A DNA stretch of 64,000 nucleotides, from the NCBI GenBank assembly GCA_030280995.1, contig JASXTE010000002.1:16808683-16872682 (forward strand). Reading direction: 5' to 3'. The notes under the pieces were generated by a model. The model saw only the letters and a program-made list of their open reading frames with translations, was not told the origin of the DNA and ran no database searches. Source of the DNA: Hemileia vastatrix. Its lineage: Eukaryota; Basidiomycota; Pucciniomycetes; Pucciniales; Zaghouaniaceae. This document shows positions 44,870-56,639 of this stretch, in pieces. The translations under genes and the position numbers were made by a program. Numbering within the stretch: the stretch's first letter is position 1; each line of letters begins with the position of its first letter.

Positions 44870-45200
44870 GATAGAAGGGGGGTGGAGGCAAGGTGAGAGG
44901 GGAGGGGGGAAGCAATAAGGAGGTAGGGGGGAGGGGAGGAAGGGGTGGAGGGGATGAGGGGGGGGGAGAGGGGTGAGGTGGCCTAAAGGGGGGTATAAGG
45001 GGCTTAAAGAGGGCAAAAAAGAATGCCTAAAGGGGATAAATAGTGGGAAAGGTGGGGAAGGTGAGGAATGAGGGGTGAGGAAGTGAATAAGGGGGGAAAA
45101 AGGGGATTGAGGCTGTCAAGAAGGGGGAAAAGGAGAGAAAAAGAGCTGGACAAGAGAGAAAAGAGGAAGAGAAAAGAGAAAAAGAAAAAATAAAAACAAT
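44870..45200 (+). repeat. G-rich block right of chromovirus copy 2
   Basis: GGGGGAGGGGAGG-type purine stretch of about 330 bases, ending with GAGAAAAGAGGAAGAG. Partner of the C-rich block at 36520-36755 across the chromovirus insertion. ORFs here are shadows. Confidence 0.7.
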
Positions 45201-45690
45201 TAGTCTAACCTTGAAAAAAAAATAAGTGAAGCACTTACAAAAAAAACAAAAAACAAAATTCATTATTAGCAAATCAAAAATCAACAAAAATGAAAAAAAT
45301 GACTTACCAGGTGAGATGAGTTAAAAAAATGCAACCAAGATATTTGAAGGATGTTTGAGGAGAGGAGGAGAAGGATATGAGTGAATAATTAAAAAAAGAA
45401 ACACTGAAAAAATATGTGATTTCATGTTGAGCTGGTGAAAGAAAATCAATGAGCCATCAAAAAAAGAGATATTCACCATAAATTCAAAAAAAAAGAATAT
45501 GCAAAAAACAAAAACACCATGCCAAGTAATTAAATTATACAGAGTAGATACTTGGATAGTATGAAAAGAAAAAATTAAAAGGGTTGTGTGTCAAATGGCT
45601 GGGGGATGCTATCTAAAAATAAAAAAAAATAAAAAAAAGTAAAAAAAATAAAAATAAATAAAGAAAAATAAAAATAAAAAATTTTTTATA
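45201..45690. other. A-rich spacer
   Basis: No gene recognised; it ends in AAATAAAAAAAAATAAAAAAAAG-type repeats at 45618-45680. It forms the truncated far border of the LTR retrotransposon to the right. Confidence 0.4.
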
Positions 45691-45880
45691 TATATTTGCT
45701 AATTATTATTGTTTTCTCTACTTATTAATTTATGTTCTTTTCTTTTTTCTATAATTAATTTCTGGAAGAAGAAGCTTCTGATGGTTGTTCTGGATTACGT
45801 TGGTGTTTTTGTTTCTTGTTGGGATTGGAGGAAGCACTTTGTTCCTTGTGGTGTAGTCTGCTGGAGAGACTTTAGAGATT

Positions 45881-46075
45881 TTAATTGTCAGTAACTGGAT
45901 TTGAAGTTAAATTTTGGGTGGAAGCAGAAGAGGCTGGGATGGAGTATTGGAAGGTTTGCTTAATTATCCTGGACATCTTCCAGTGGTTGTCAAAAAGTCG
46001 CTTTCTCAGGTTCTTCTCAAACCAATTCAGTGGCCCATGAAGAGTAAAGGCCTTAAGCATGTTGGAACACATCAT
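45881..46075 (-). pseudogene. Gag-like helical segment
   Basis: Reads KAFTLHGPLNWFEKNLRKRL then HWKMSRIIKQTF, similar in style to the gag core of fungal LTR elements (aromatic/basic helices). It follows the Ser/Pro-rich ORF on the same strand, with stops before 45700. The gag assignment is inference. Confidence 0.35.
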
Positions 46076-46229
46076 ACTTAGGTTTTTTTCATATCTACAT
46101 AATCCAGTGTCAACATGGTTTCAAGAGGTTGGCCAATCCCAATAGTAGTTTCATGAGGAGGGGTGCCAATTAAACAAAAAAATTGGATTAATTAATTTGG
46201 TACTTACATATTGGAAGCTCATCAAATTT

Positions 46230-46694
46230 TTAAGCAGCTGGAATTTGGACTTCTGAAGGGTTTTGAATGGAGGTAATAGGAGGATACATCAAGTGGAGAT
46301 ATGGATTCTCTTGGTCAATATCTAAATGGTTTTGAGAATAAAAACTAGGATGAGGAAGCTCCTGTGGCCTAGTTGGAGCAGTAGGTATTTTGTTTTTATT
46401 CATGATATTTTTTCTTGGTTCAGTTTGATTAGGTGCTGGTGGTGGAGTATCAGGGTTTTTGTAAGATGGAGAAAGAGAAGGTGACCTGGAAGCTGATTGG
46501 TCTCTTCTGGATGAAGTTCTTGAATAAATTGAACTGTCAGACAAATAATTGGCTGGCAGAGGAGAGGTATAGTTGCTTCTTCTCAGTTGAGAGGGATAAT
46601 TTTCTCTGGGAGCAGTGTTTGGTGCTCTGGTATCTTCTTGGGGCCCTTTGGTAGGTCTTCTAGAAGTTTTGGAATTTTTGAAATTTTTGGACAT
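46230..46694 (-). CDS. Ser/Pro/Asn-rich ORF of the LTR element (gag-like)
   Basis: ATG at 46694 (MSKNFKNSKTSRRPTKGP) opens 154 residues rich in Ser, Pro, Arg and Asn (SIYSRTSSRRDQSASRSPSL, then TPPPAPNQTEPRK). It looks disordered and basic, as expected for the N-terminal part of an RNA-binding gag. No catalytic motif. It lies between the Cys-cluster ORF and the helical segment on the same strand. Confidence 0.45.
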   Translation of the reverse strand: MSKNFKNSKTSRRPTKGPQEDTRAPNTAPRENYPSQLRRSNYTSPLPANYLSDSSIYSRTSSRRDQSASRSPSLSPSYKNPDTPPPAPNQTEPRKNIMNKNKIPTAPTRPQELPHPSFYSQNHLDIDQENPYLHLMYPPITSIQNPSEVQIPAA

Positions 46695-46870
46695 AGGAAA
46701 TTTTGAGAGAATTGCTCTGGGAGAACTAGGAGGTTGTTATGTTGAGTTATTGGTGTTTTTTTGGCAGAATTTACCTGTTTTTTTTCAGAATTTGAAGGTT
46801 TTGAGCCTGATTTTTGTTTCCTAGTGAGTTGGGCGGGCCAGCCAACATTGGGAGGGCCCCTGGAAGTAGT

Positions 46871-47288
46871 CTAGCAGCCTGGGAGCTGATTTTGAAGCTG
46901 TTTTATATGAATTTTCAGAGATAAAAGCTGTTTCTTGAGAGGATAAAGAAGGTCTTTTGGAGTGTGTTCTGGAAACTGATTTCTGGGATCTTCTGAATAG
47001 AGCTGAATATAAAGAGGAAGAAGCAGGACCAAGTTCTGGGGATCTAGTAGGGGATCTGGGGATTTATTTATGTGAAGGTGAAGGTGGAGGTAAAGGATAA
47101 TTGGGGTCTCTGTCACATTTTTTCTTTTTGGAGTTGAAAGAATAACAGGCCCTGTTGTAGAGTTTAGCCTCAGGGGTTGGAAGAGTAAAAGTACAAGGTC
47201 TGCACATGTGGATGCAATGTTTGCAAGCATAGTCCTTTGGAGAAGTGAAGCAAGAAAGATCTGGGTCAAAATATGGGGATCCAGCCAT
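46871..47288 (-). CDS. Cys-cluster protein of the LTR element
   Basis: ATG 47288 starts MAGSPYFDPDLSCFTSPKDY. A cluster of CKHC, CRPCTF, RACYSF and KKKKCDRD resembles a degenerate binuclear zinc cluster (C-x2-C, C-x2-C, then ACY and KKKC). One expected Cys appears to be Phe in ACYSF. The frame then hits a stop at 47064; a neighbouring frame stays open to 46871 (EDPRNQFPEHTPKDLLYPLK, then a helix), suggesting one shift. It probably binds nucleic acid. I do not know the family by name. Confidence 0.5.
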
Positions 47289-47439
47289 GATCTGTGATGA
47301 GACAGAAATTAAGAGAGAAGAGATAATAAGAAAATTTTTTATCAGTGATGGGTAAATAATGAAGTGAAAGTAAAAGTTCAGTAGGTTGGTTGTGGGTTAT
47401 TGTGCATGGAATTGGTTTTATACTTTTATGCAAAGTGTG

Positions 47440-47850
47440 GAAAGTCTGTCAAGACTTTAAGCTGAACAATGTGTTTAGTTCATCAAGACTTTAAACTGAA
47501 GAATGGTATAGTCCCCCAAGACTATAAAATGAGGATGGTTTGATAGTTGAGTCCTTCAGGACTATAAAGCAATAATGTGTTGTTGGTGTGATTCTGGAAG
47601 AGGGAATCCAAAGGGGGAGTCTCTGAATTTATTCAAGGCAAGTGTGGGGGTAACTGATAAGATGGCTGCTCTGTAGAGAAGTTGCCCCAGAATTTTTGTT
47701 TATTTCTTTGGTCTTTAATGGTTTTATCTCTGGTTCTGTCTTTATGATTTAGGTTTTGAGTCCCCCAAGACTATAAAATGAGGGCTGTTAGTCCCCCAAG
47801 ACTTAAGACTTAGGATGAGTCCCCCAGGACTGAAAACTGAGGAATTTCCT
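47440..47850 (-). repeat. Degenerate tandem repeat AGTCCCCCAAGACT
   Basis: AGTCCCCCAAGACTATAAAA and variants (AGTCCTTCAGGACT, AGTTCATCAAGACTTTAAAC, AGTCCCCCAGGACTGAAAAC) recur about seven times at irregular spacing in the leader of the LTR element. Several units are near-palindromic (AGTCC...GGACT). Confidence 0.7.
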
Positions 47851-48575
47851 ATGATTGGCTACATTCAGGAAGTCTGGAGAGTGGTCAAGAGTCAAGATGT
47901 AGAAGAGAATCAAGAGATGAAACAAAGTGTTCAGAATTAGCCTTGAACTGGTGGATGAGGTGTTTCCTTTTCTCAAGGTCCTGTGTATTTTCCGCAGGAG
48001 TGGATTGGAAGTAGCTTAGTAGAAGGTGTTTTTTTCAGAGGAGTGTTGTTGGAACTTGGCCTTAATGGTGGGAAAGTGGTTAGGTATTGGTGGTTCAATG
48101 GATCCCAAATTGTCATCATCACTGTCGGAAAAGGGAGAAACTGAGAAGTCATCAGTTTTTTTTAAAAGTAGAAGGGAGGAATAAAAGTTTATTTTACCAT
48201 AATATGGACCAATCATTATGGAATTGGTTGCTTTAGTGGTGTTTGCACTCTTTTTTGAAGGGTGTAGTTTGTTGACTAATCTGGGTATCAGGATGTATAG
48301 CCTGGATCTTTTGGTTCTGGTGGAAGATGGACCAGGTTTAGGTGAAGGTGTAACTGTTGCAGATGATAATGGACCAGGTCTGTAGCAAGCCTTCTTTCTG
48401 GATTTTCAGATATAACAGGAGGTTCTGTATGGATGAGTTGGTTGCGTGATGGTGCAGATCAGATTATTATCAATTTAGTATTGGCAAGGGCCCATGTCAG
48501 AGGCAGATTTTGAAAAAAGCTGAACTTGGTGGATCTGATGAAGAAGAAAGGGGAAACTCTCAGTTGGAGGGAGGA

Positions 48576-49640
48576 TGTTGTCTTCCAAAATTGGCAGAGG
48601 CCTTTTTTGGGTTGTTTGGTGCTGTTTTTGTATGTCTTAATTGAAATTGGTTGAAGAATTAAGTGTTTTTTTGGTCTTATTCAGTGAATATTAGGACTAT
48701 GAGTATGTGAGTACTACCATTGAATAGCCCTGGTTTTTCTCTATATTTTATGTCTTGTTGAGCTTTTTCATATTCTAAGTTTTAAGGGGTCATTTCCTCA
48801 TTTTTCATATCTAAAAGATAGCTGTTTAATTTTGTTTTTTGTGTTTTACAGGCTAACCTTAAGTCTTAGGGTTAAGTGCTTAGTACCATTAAGTAGAGCT
48901 AATTTGGCTCAATATTTTATGTCAATATGTTGTCATAGCTGAGTTTTGTGGTTTAAGGGTTTTAGTAGTTGTGGTGGATTTTTCTAAGTATTTGGGGCAT
49001 TTTAGATTTTTTTTAGTGGTTTTTTGGCTTCAGGGAGGTCTGCCTGCCTCAGTTATAGAAGGCTGGGGAGCGTTTCTAGAGGGTTTTTATTCAATTTGGC
49101 TGTCAAAGGCCCCAAATTAGTTGCTGTGCATGGATTTTAAATAGGTGGTCTGTGTGTACATACTGAATAAGACAGTTTGGGGCAACTTTAATTATCAGAC
49201 AACCATCTGGTAGTTATATCAATGTTTCTCACTCAGTTTTCATTGTTTTTTTTGGCCACAATTGGCTGTGTTTGTTGCAAGTTTAGTTCTTCATTTAACT
49301 TAACTTTGGCAACTGATTTCTCTGTTTTAGCTTTGAAACCTACATCAAGTATTTTTTCTGTGTTTGTGGAACAATTTCTCTGTGTCTTTTGTTTCTGGTG
49401 TGTATTTCTCTGCATTTCAGGTCTTCTGGTTCTTTGGTTCTCAGTGTTCTGCTATTGGCTACTGTCTTAACTTGTAAAGCAGTCAAGGAGTTGTTTGGAA
49501 GGGGGAATTGTAACAGTCTCTAATTATCTGTAGCAAATTAATCTCACCTGCTTTTCAGAAAGGGACAGTGGGTTATCTCTCCAGTTGTACTCCAACTCCC
49601 TTGGTCAAGGCATATAGCTAGAACTATAGGATTGTCTACA
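48576..49640 (-). repeat. 5' LTR of the Cys-cluster retrotransposon
   Basis: 1065 bp, TGTAGACAATCC (from 49640) to GGAAGACAACA (48576). Counterpart of 33398-34470. It is inserted in the SNF2 frame just after GISVEFSDP. Confidence 0.8.
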
Positions 49641-51824
49641 ACGGATCTGAAAATTCTACAGATATTCCTTGCTCAATTTTTAGAGAAATTGATAAGATTG
49701 CTCCTTTAGTCCTCCACAGGAATATGAAATTCATGAGAGTATGTGCTGATTTTATTGAGCTAGAGATTCCTCTTTATTAAGCCATTCATAAGAAAATTAA
49801 TCCACAACCAGTTTTCATATCATCTTTTGATTTTGAAGAAGGATATAAGGCTTCAAAGATCAGTTTTCCAGTTCTGAAGTGGCATCCCTGTAAAGCATAG
49901 TTGATACTCAGCCTCCAGGTTTGATATATTCTGATTCTTCTTCAACTTGGAAATCTTGATTAAAAATTTAATTTATATTAAACATTTTGTCAGCTTTTAT
50001 AATATTATGCTCAAAAACATTATTAATTCTAATGAATGCTTACTGAGCCTCATCCAAAACTATTCTGTACCAAATGAGCTTATGAGTTACTGGTGGAATA
50101 GTTTGAGGAGTTTTATTTGAAGATGATGGACTTGATATTTCATAGGTAGTCAAAACAACTAGTTGGTTCTGAAGCTCCTCAAAATAAATTTTCCTTAAAT
50201 GCTTCCAATAAAGAGCTTTGAAAGGTGGTGCATTATCTTCAAATTAAACTCTTATTTCATTGACCCAGTTTGATAGTGTTGCAAGTGGGCAAATGATGAG
50301 AGTTGCTGATGTCCTATTTTTCACTTCTCCACCACCCAAGAGTTGGAATCTTCTTGTTTCACTTGATCTGCAGTAATTAGGCAAAGAGTTGAGAGGGTCT
50401 TTCCCAAGCCCATATCATCAGCTAGAATTGAACCAATTCCTACAGAGGATAAATCTTCTTCAGGAAATTGTTCATAAAAATTTTTAGAACCTACTCTCAG
50501 CCAGCTGCTGTCTGCATGCCTCCAAATGTTTTCTAACTTTTCTGATAAGTCATTTCCATTTTCTATCATAAAATTGATAGCTTGAATCTGATGGTTTTAC
50601 AGAGTTGTTTTGATACCACATATATAGATTTTCCATTTTATTATCCCTTGTCCAAGTAATTTCAGAAGTTGTGTGAATACAAGAATGTGGAATACTGAAG
50701 AAGACGGTTGGATTGTAGTGTGGAATCTGTGTCAAATTAATTTAAGAATTTAAAAATACTTCCTTAGCCTTACTAATAAAATAAGTAAAACAAAAAAGGA
50801 GGCCACAAATTCTATACTGCCTGTTTGAAAGTAGAACCAAGTAAGATCAAAAATAGTAAGTTATTTGGTGATTGAAATCCCATTCCTCAATTAAATTTGA
50901 AATCCAGATCCGATTTCTCCGAGTAGTTGTCCAATTTTGAAGCTCTGTTCGTTAGAAAGTTCACCAATACACCACGAAATATGGGGGGCGGACTTGCTAG
51001 CAAGTCCGCAACCTTCAACCCTAATTCATATCTAATTGAGCACAAATTGAGGTAGTGATGAAACAATAAACAACAAAGGTTGAACCTAATTTGAGAATAC
51101 ATTGAAAAACACTTGAATATTTATTGGAGAGGCAGCTGAACATTACTACAAAAAATCATGATATCTGACTTACAGGAAGTTTTCAAGAAATATTGAAATA
51201 AGGGTATCTCACAGCCTAAAAATGGCTGGAAAATGGTTAAGACTTTAAAAAATCATATTTTTTTGTATTTATTTATAAACAGTAAAAATATCATATGAGC
51301 TGAAGTGAAATCTGTTTTTAAAAAATATTCAAATTTTTATACCTATCAATATATAGGGCAATCACCTAACGTCATAAAAAAATTTAAGGAAAAATACTTA
51401 GTGAACAGATATAGTTAATTGCATTTTATCAGTAAAATTTTCAAAAAAATAAATATTTATTCAAACTTTATGACAGCATATAATTAAATATCATCAAACC
51501 ATAAGATATATTTGTAAGGCAGATTACTATTCTAAATGAATTCAACATAAATTTGGATTCAGGTATTATTTATGTAACTTATATAGATAAATTCTTTTTA
51601 CAATTAAGTAAAAAAAATTTTAGAAATATTTTTTTAAAAAAAAACTCAATTATATCTTCAACATATCAAAATAATAAAGAGAAATTTTAATGATAATAAA
51701 TCAAATGGCCAATGAATAATGCACTATTTTAGTGGTTTTTTTTGTTTCAGGCTGTTAACTGTTCCTTGTCATCTAAAATTATATATATATATATGTATAT
51801 ACATACATTTTTTATTTAGTTTAA

Positions 51825-52560
51825 CAACCCACATTCCTTCTCATTCTCTACTCTCTCATAGATCTTATCCTTCTCACCTTTCACATCTCCTTGCTCCCTT
51901 ACCCTTTATTATCTTATTTCATGTTCTATCCCCTCTTTATCCCTTTTAATTTTTCTTCTAAACCCCTTTTTATCCTCTCTCAGTCAAAACAACTATTTTT
52001 TCTCCCCTTCTCACCCCTTTTTCTCAATAGAAAGTGAGTGGGATGAGATAGAAGTTAAAATGGGTGGTTTAGAAAGTGAAAAGGATATATTTTGGTGAAG
52101 AGCAAAAGGGGTGGTATTCATAGAAGCAGGAATGGAATCAGGAGATAAAGGGTTATGGTGGCTTAGAGAGGGTAGTCAGTGGGGTGGGTGAGATGGGTAA
52201 ATGTTTCAATAAAGAACGATGATGTGAGACAGGGAGAGATGATAAAGGGGTTAGCTTTAGTAATAAGGGTAGCAAGAGGAGTTGGGTGGGGTGAAGATTG
52301 ACAAGCAAGATGTAGGGAGGTAGAATAAATGAGTTAAAAATGGTGAAGAGTTTGGAAAACTAGGCTGGGAGAATTGGAAAGTTCAGAAAAATTAGAGGGA
52401 TTGTGAGCAAAATGGGATGTGATAAAATAGTAGCAAAGCATTTGAAAACAAATCAAAACATTTTCAGAGCAGTGGAGAGGAGATACAGTGAGGCAGTAAA
52501 AAACTAAAGGTGAACCCTATCTTTCAGCCAAAAGATAGCATTCACTCTTCAGTTTACACG
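51825..52560. repeat. Pyrimidine-to-purine strand-switch block, CACTA copy at 50970
   Basis: C/T-rich on the + strand from 51825 to about 52030, then G/A-rich to about 52500, at about the same distance from the left end as in the element at 21758. It ends with CTTTCAGCCAAAAGATAGCATTCACTC-like sequence. Confidence 0.72.
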
Positions 52561-54326
52561 AAATTTCCTCTACTATAAAAAATAATTGTAAAATCTTGTG
52601 TATGTCTATGTGTAAACCTAAATACTTAAAACATACATCATGATTGACTGTTTTTAATAAATACTGAAATTTTTAGCAGAAAAATAATTAAAAAATAAAG
52701 AGTAACCATCAAAAATTTAGTAAATATTTCTACAAATAATTTCACAAAACTTTTCTAATAATTATAAATGAGATAAAGAAAAAAATAAGTAAATTTTAGA
52801 AACAAGTTGTAACAAGAACCAACAATATATCAATATTTTAAGCTACTATTTTCATGTTATTTATTAGGTAATTTTAATTAGATTTTAGTTTAATGTTAAA
52901 TACTTTTTGTGGGATTCAAAATAGCTTCTAGCAGAATTATAGAATTCAAACAAAGGTTTAACATAAAATACATTATTATATTTAAAATTTTCTCTTTATT
53001 TATTGTTCTATAATAGCTATATATACCTGAATAGCCACTTGTAAGAAATAAAATTTTTGGATGATTAAACAAGGTATCTGTCACAATATATGTACTATAG
53101 TATATTCAGTAACAGAAGAATGTTTCTTGAGTCTTTTCATTTCTTAAAATATTTTATACAATGAATATAATTTTTTTTTCAAAATTATATATCTTAGATT
53201 TCATGGAACTCGGATTGAACTTCTAATGAAATCCTGTCCTGAATTTAGCTCAAGATGACTTAATCCATGAGAGTTTATTTTATTTTCTTGAATTTTAATA
53301 TTACATTTTTCAATATATGTACAGTTATATTCTTTTATTGAAAGGATTTATGAAAAGTGATAAAAAATTCTGAAAATAAAGGTATTTTGAGGAATTTTTT
53401 AAATTAATTTTAAATACAAAAATCTTCAATTTTATTTTATCATATTTTTATTTTAATTTTTTTACATTCGGTGTAGAACCAACTGTTCTAGACTTATTTT
53501 TTTCAACTTAATACATACAAAAACAAGACATACAATTTTCTTGTTATGCTTAAAATACTTTACAAGAAGAATTTTTTGTTTTTAATAAAAATATCTTGCA
53601 CCTTCCAAGTATCAAATTCTTTGTTTAGATTTTCCTTTCTAAGTCTATTCAAAGCCTCAAGTGCCTAATTTGGATAATTTAAAAATAATAAAAAAATCCT
53701 TGATTCAAATTATAATAGAATTCAAACTTAAAAACTTAATATTTCTTTATCATATTTTCTGTAAAGTTAAAATGTAGTCTTTTGGATTGTGTGTCAAGAA
53801 AATAAATTCATTAAAGCATAGATTTTTTTATAAGGGAACCAAAGAGATCTACTTAGCCTTATTTTTTCACAAAATATAAAATTAGTTTTCTGTTGTAGGT
53901 TTAATAATTTAATGACACATTATATATATATATATTTACAATTGACATGAGAATTATAATGATAATATGGAATTTATAAATCATTAATATGTGTTTTTTC
54001 ACTTGAGAATAATTTGTGCACTGTGAGTTGCCAATCAAATTGGTCAACACACTTGTTCAGGAAAAACAGATTGTGCACCTGCACTATTTTATTTAATTTA
54101 CTACTCAAGACTAAGAAATGAAATATTTTTTCTTTCTACTTATAATATTTTTGTAATTTCAGATTAATTAAAAATCAATCAACAAAATATTAACTTGTTT
54201 AATGGAAATAATTATACATATATTGTATCTTACTTCACAATAAAATCCCTCACATAATAATCTCTATGAACATAAAAATAGGATGATAGAGAAAATTCCA
54301 TTTTAATCTATCATTAGACACCGCGC

Positions 54327-54569
54327 AATACGGGGGGCGGACTTGTTAGCAAGTCCGCAACCTTGGACTCAAATTCACCACAGATTGAACACACATTGAG
54401 CTATTGAAAAAGGAACCATACAATCAGGGATGAACACCACTCAGCAGAACAGTTTTAGGTGGGTCTTCAAGTAGAGTTCAGTATGAGTTCAGTATGAATT
54501 CCATCTGAGTTCTGTCTGAGTTCAGGTTGAGGACTTGCTAGCAAGTCCACCCCCTATATTGCATAGTGA
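54327..54569. mobile_element. CACTA-type MITE nested in the CACTA element (TSD AGA)
   Basis: Starts CACCGCGCAATACGGGGGG and ends CCCCCTATATTGCATAGTG, with AGA on both sides. The palindrome is present on the right, with one change (TTGTTAGCAAG) on the left. It matches the MITE at 10336-10596 in reverse orientation (GTTTTAGGTGGG, CAGGGATGAACACCAC). Confidence 0.85.
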
Positions 54570-55674
54570 GAGTCCCTTAAAAATTACAAAAATTAAAAAT
54601 TAAAATATAAAAATAAGAATAAAAATTTGTATAATCTGTTGGGTAACCTCAGGTAAACACTTTTGTTATCCTTAATGATTTAATTCATGCAAAATAAAGC
54701 ATTCAGTTTAAATTTTTAAAGGATATTTTTTCATTTATATAATTTTAGCTTTGAAATTTCAGATTTTTTTCAATCATTTTTCTTTCAAAACATAAATTCA
54801 CTGAGTAGCATTGAATTTTTATAACTCTTTTGAATCCCTGAACCAAATTAAAATAGGCTTACTGAATACTGGCTGATTTAATGAATAGTGCTTCAGAATT
54901 TCAAGTATGTATTTTACTTCTAAAATATATCTGATACAATGATTATGTATTGAATTACCTATTTTAATCTTAAAAATACAGATATTAATTTTGTCAATGC
55001 TTTTATCCTTTTTATGCATTTATAAAATTTATAAGGAAGATAGGACCCTGATACTAGAAAAATTAACCTTTATTTAAGATACATAATCACATTCTGTTAA
55101 TTTTTAATTATTTTAGAAAAGGAGAAGTGAAAGTGCCTCATTGAGTCAATTTTTTTTTTGAAAAAATATTTGCTATGTTTTATTTTTATGGTTTTGTGTA
55201 TTTATTACAGTATGCTAAATCATAATATTTGAGAGGAAGTAATTCTATATTTTTTAGAAATATAACTCATTTAAATAGAAAATAAATTCATGCGCCACCT
55301 AAAAATTCCTGTAGTACATCTAAGAAAACTTCATTTTGTATGGTATCATCAATAAGATTGAAGATTTGGATTCTGAAAAAATGAATGATTAATCAAGAAT
55401 TAACTGGTGTTTTTTAATGTTCTCAGTAATATTAACTAAATTTATTACAAATTTTAAAGGTAATTCTCATGAAAGATAGAAATAATTTTATTTCTTCTTC
55501 TTCTTCAACTTTAATTTAAAAAGGTGATCTAGATATATTTTATCAAAAATTTATTGTTGATTGAGAATATTGTTATTATTTCCTTATTCAAATTTAAATT
55601 GAGCTTTGAATACACTTTCATAATGATTTCTATAAAGACTCATCCATCCTTGGTCAATATTTCAAGATGAGTTC

Positions 55675-55875
55675 AAATTAAAGCTCAGTCTGATTTCAGC
55701 TTGAGTTCAGTCTGATTTCAGCCTGAGTTCAGTCTGATTTCAGCGTGATTTCAGTCTGATTTCAGCCTGAGTTCAGTCTGATTTCAGCCTGAGTTCAGTC
55801 TGATTTCAGCCTGAGTTCAGTCTGATTTCAGCCTGAGTTCAGTCTGATTTCAGCCTGAGTTCAGTCTGAGCTCCA
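55675..55875 (+). repeat. 22-bp minisatellite in the CACTA subterminal region
   Basis: About eight units of TTTCAGCCTGAGTTCAGTCTGA, continuous with the usual subterminal GAGTTCAGTCTGA repeats near the right end. Confidence 0.9.
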
Positions 55876-56100
55876 TCTGACTTCAATTTGAGGACTTGCT
55901 AGCAAGTCCCTCGCAAATATTGTGTGGTGATAAGTGTTTCCTCTCTTTCTTTGACTAATCCAAAAACATGAACTAAAGATCTTCAATGTTGCATAATAAA
56001 TGGAGTAATACTTCATCAAATACTGATCTTTCTCTTGAAAAATAGGTCTTAAATTAAAAGAGAATTTTACAATGCATCTTAAATTTGACATTTTAATTAA

Positions 56101-56639
56101 ATGAATTTTATGGTGATGGTGTTATTTTAAAGAAAGAGAGGATGAGAGCAAAGTTTTGGAAGAGATTAAAGTAGAGAATATATATAATATTGGATGAATA
56201 TTCACAATTGAACTTTTCATTTATGCTAATAATTAATGTTGACTCACATTTTAATAATAACTAAATACAGATAGGTAGCTAAAAAAAGCACATTATTTTA
56301 GAGCCTAAGGTTTGTGCCAATATATTAAAATTAGTTTCTTCAATAGTGTAAATGTAAAAAAAAACGTTATTATTTTTACACCTTATAAAATATATATATA
56401 TTTTTTCTCCTACATTCAAGTTTTTGAATTTAGTCTTATATTTTTTTATGCTAAGGAACAATGAGAAACTTCTATTAATATGAGCTCAATATAAAATTTT
56501 TTCTAGAAGATTTAAAATTATGTGCAAATATTTTTACAGAGTCATATTTTTATTAATAAAATTTTAAAAAAGGACTTAAATAGTATGCTTTTTTATATAT
56601 TTTCAGAAATAAAAAAAATTGAAATCATATTCCAGACAT
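56101..56639. other. AT-rich gap upstream of the SNF2 pseudogene
   Basis: No gene or repeat recognised; ORFs here are AT-rich shadows. Confidence 0.35.

Larger units (their letters stand above)
45691..49640 (-). mobile_element. LTR retrotransposon with Cys-cluster protein, 3'-truncated, inserted in a SNF2 pseudogene
   Basis: On the minus strand an LTR (49640-48576) is followed by about 1.3 kb of leader with degenerate repeats, then gag-like ORFs (47288 to 45881). No protease, reverse transcriptase or second LTR is seen before the A-rich end. The LTR is the same family as the solo LTR at 33398. It is either a truncated element or a non-autonomous one. Confidence 0.6.
50970..55929. mobile_element. 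CACTA-type element (4960 bp, non-coding, TSD ATA)
   Basis: Ends CACCACGAAATATGGGGGG and CGCAAATATTGTGTGGTG, flanked by ATA (50967-50969, 55930-55932). GGACTTGCTAGCAAGTCC is present just inside both ends. Collapsing the element and one ATA restores the SNF2-like frame. It holds a strand-switch block, a nested CACTA element and a 22-bp minisatellite. No transposase ORF. Confidence 0.87.
49641..56100 (-). pseudogene. SNF2-family helicase-like pseudogene, split by a CACTA element and an LTR element
   Basis: On the minus strand: VHVFGLVKEREETL (56000-55930), then the CACTA element (55929-50970), then the frame resumes with IGELSNEQSFKIGQLL. After a gap come HQIQAINFMIENGND (Q-motif region), SILADDMGLGKTLSTLCLI (motif I), ATLIICPLATLSNWVNEI (Ia) and VVLTTYEI. 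Motif II follows as YRIVLDEAQ, then FTGMPLQN (III) and RTKGAILSISLKIEQGISVE. The LTR at 49640 ends it; the C-terminal helicase lobe is missing. SNF2 proteins are ATP-driven chromatin remodellers, and Rad5/Ris1-like copies are numerous in rusts. Many stops and shifts mean it is dead. The ORF on the + strand at 49650-49910 is antisense noise. Confidence 0.82.

Noticed and set aside
47440..47850. Possible CRISPR-like array
   Set aside because: Units vary in sequence and spacing, spacers are not unique, and the organism is a fungus; it is a degenerate repeat in a retrotransposon.
49650..49910. Apparently open coding-like frame on the + strand
   Set aside because: The minus strand of the same DNA carries SNF2 motif III and following helicase sequence, which explains the bias.
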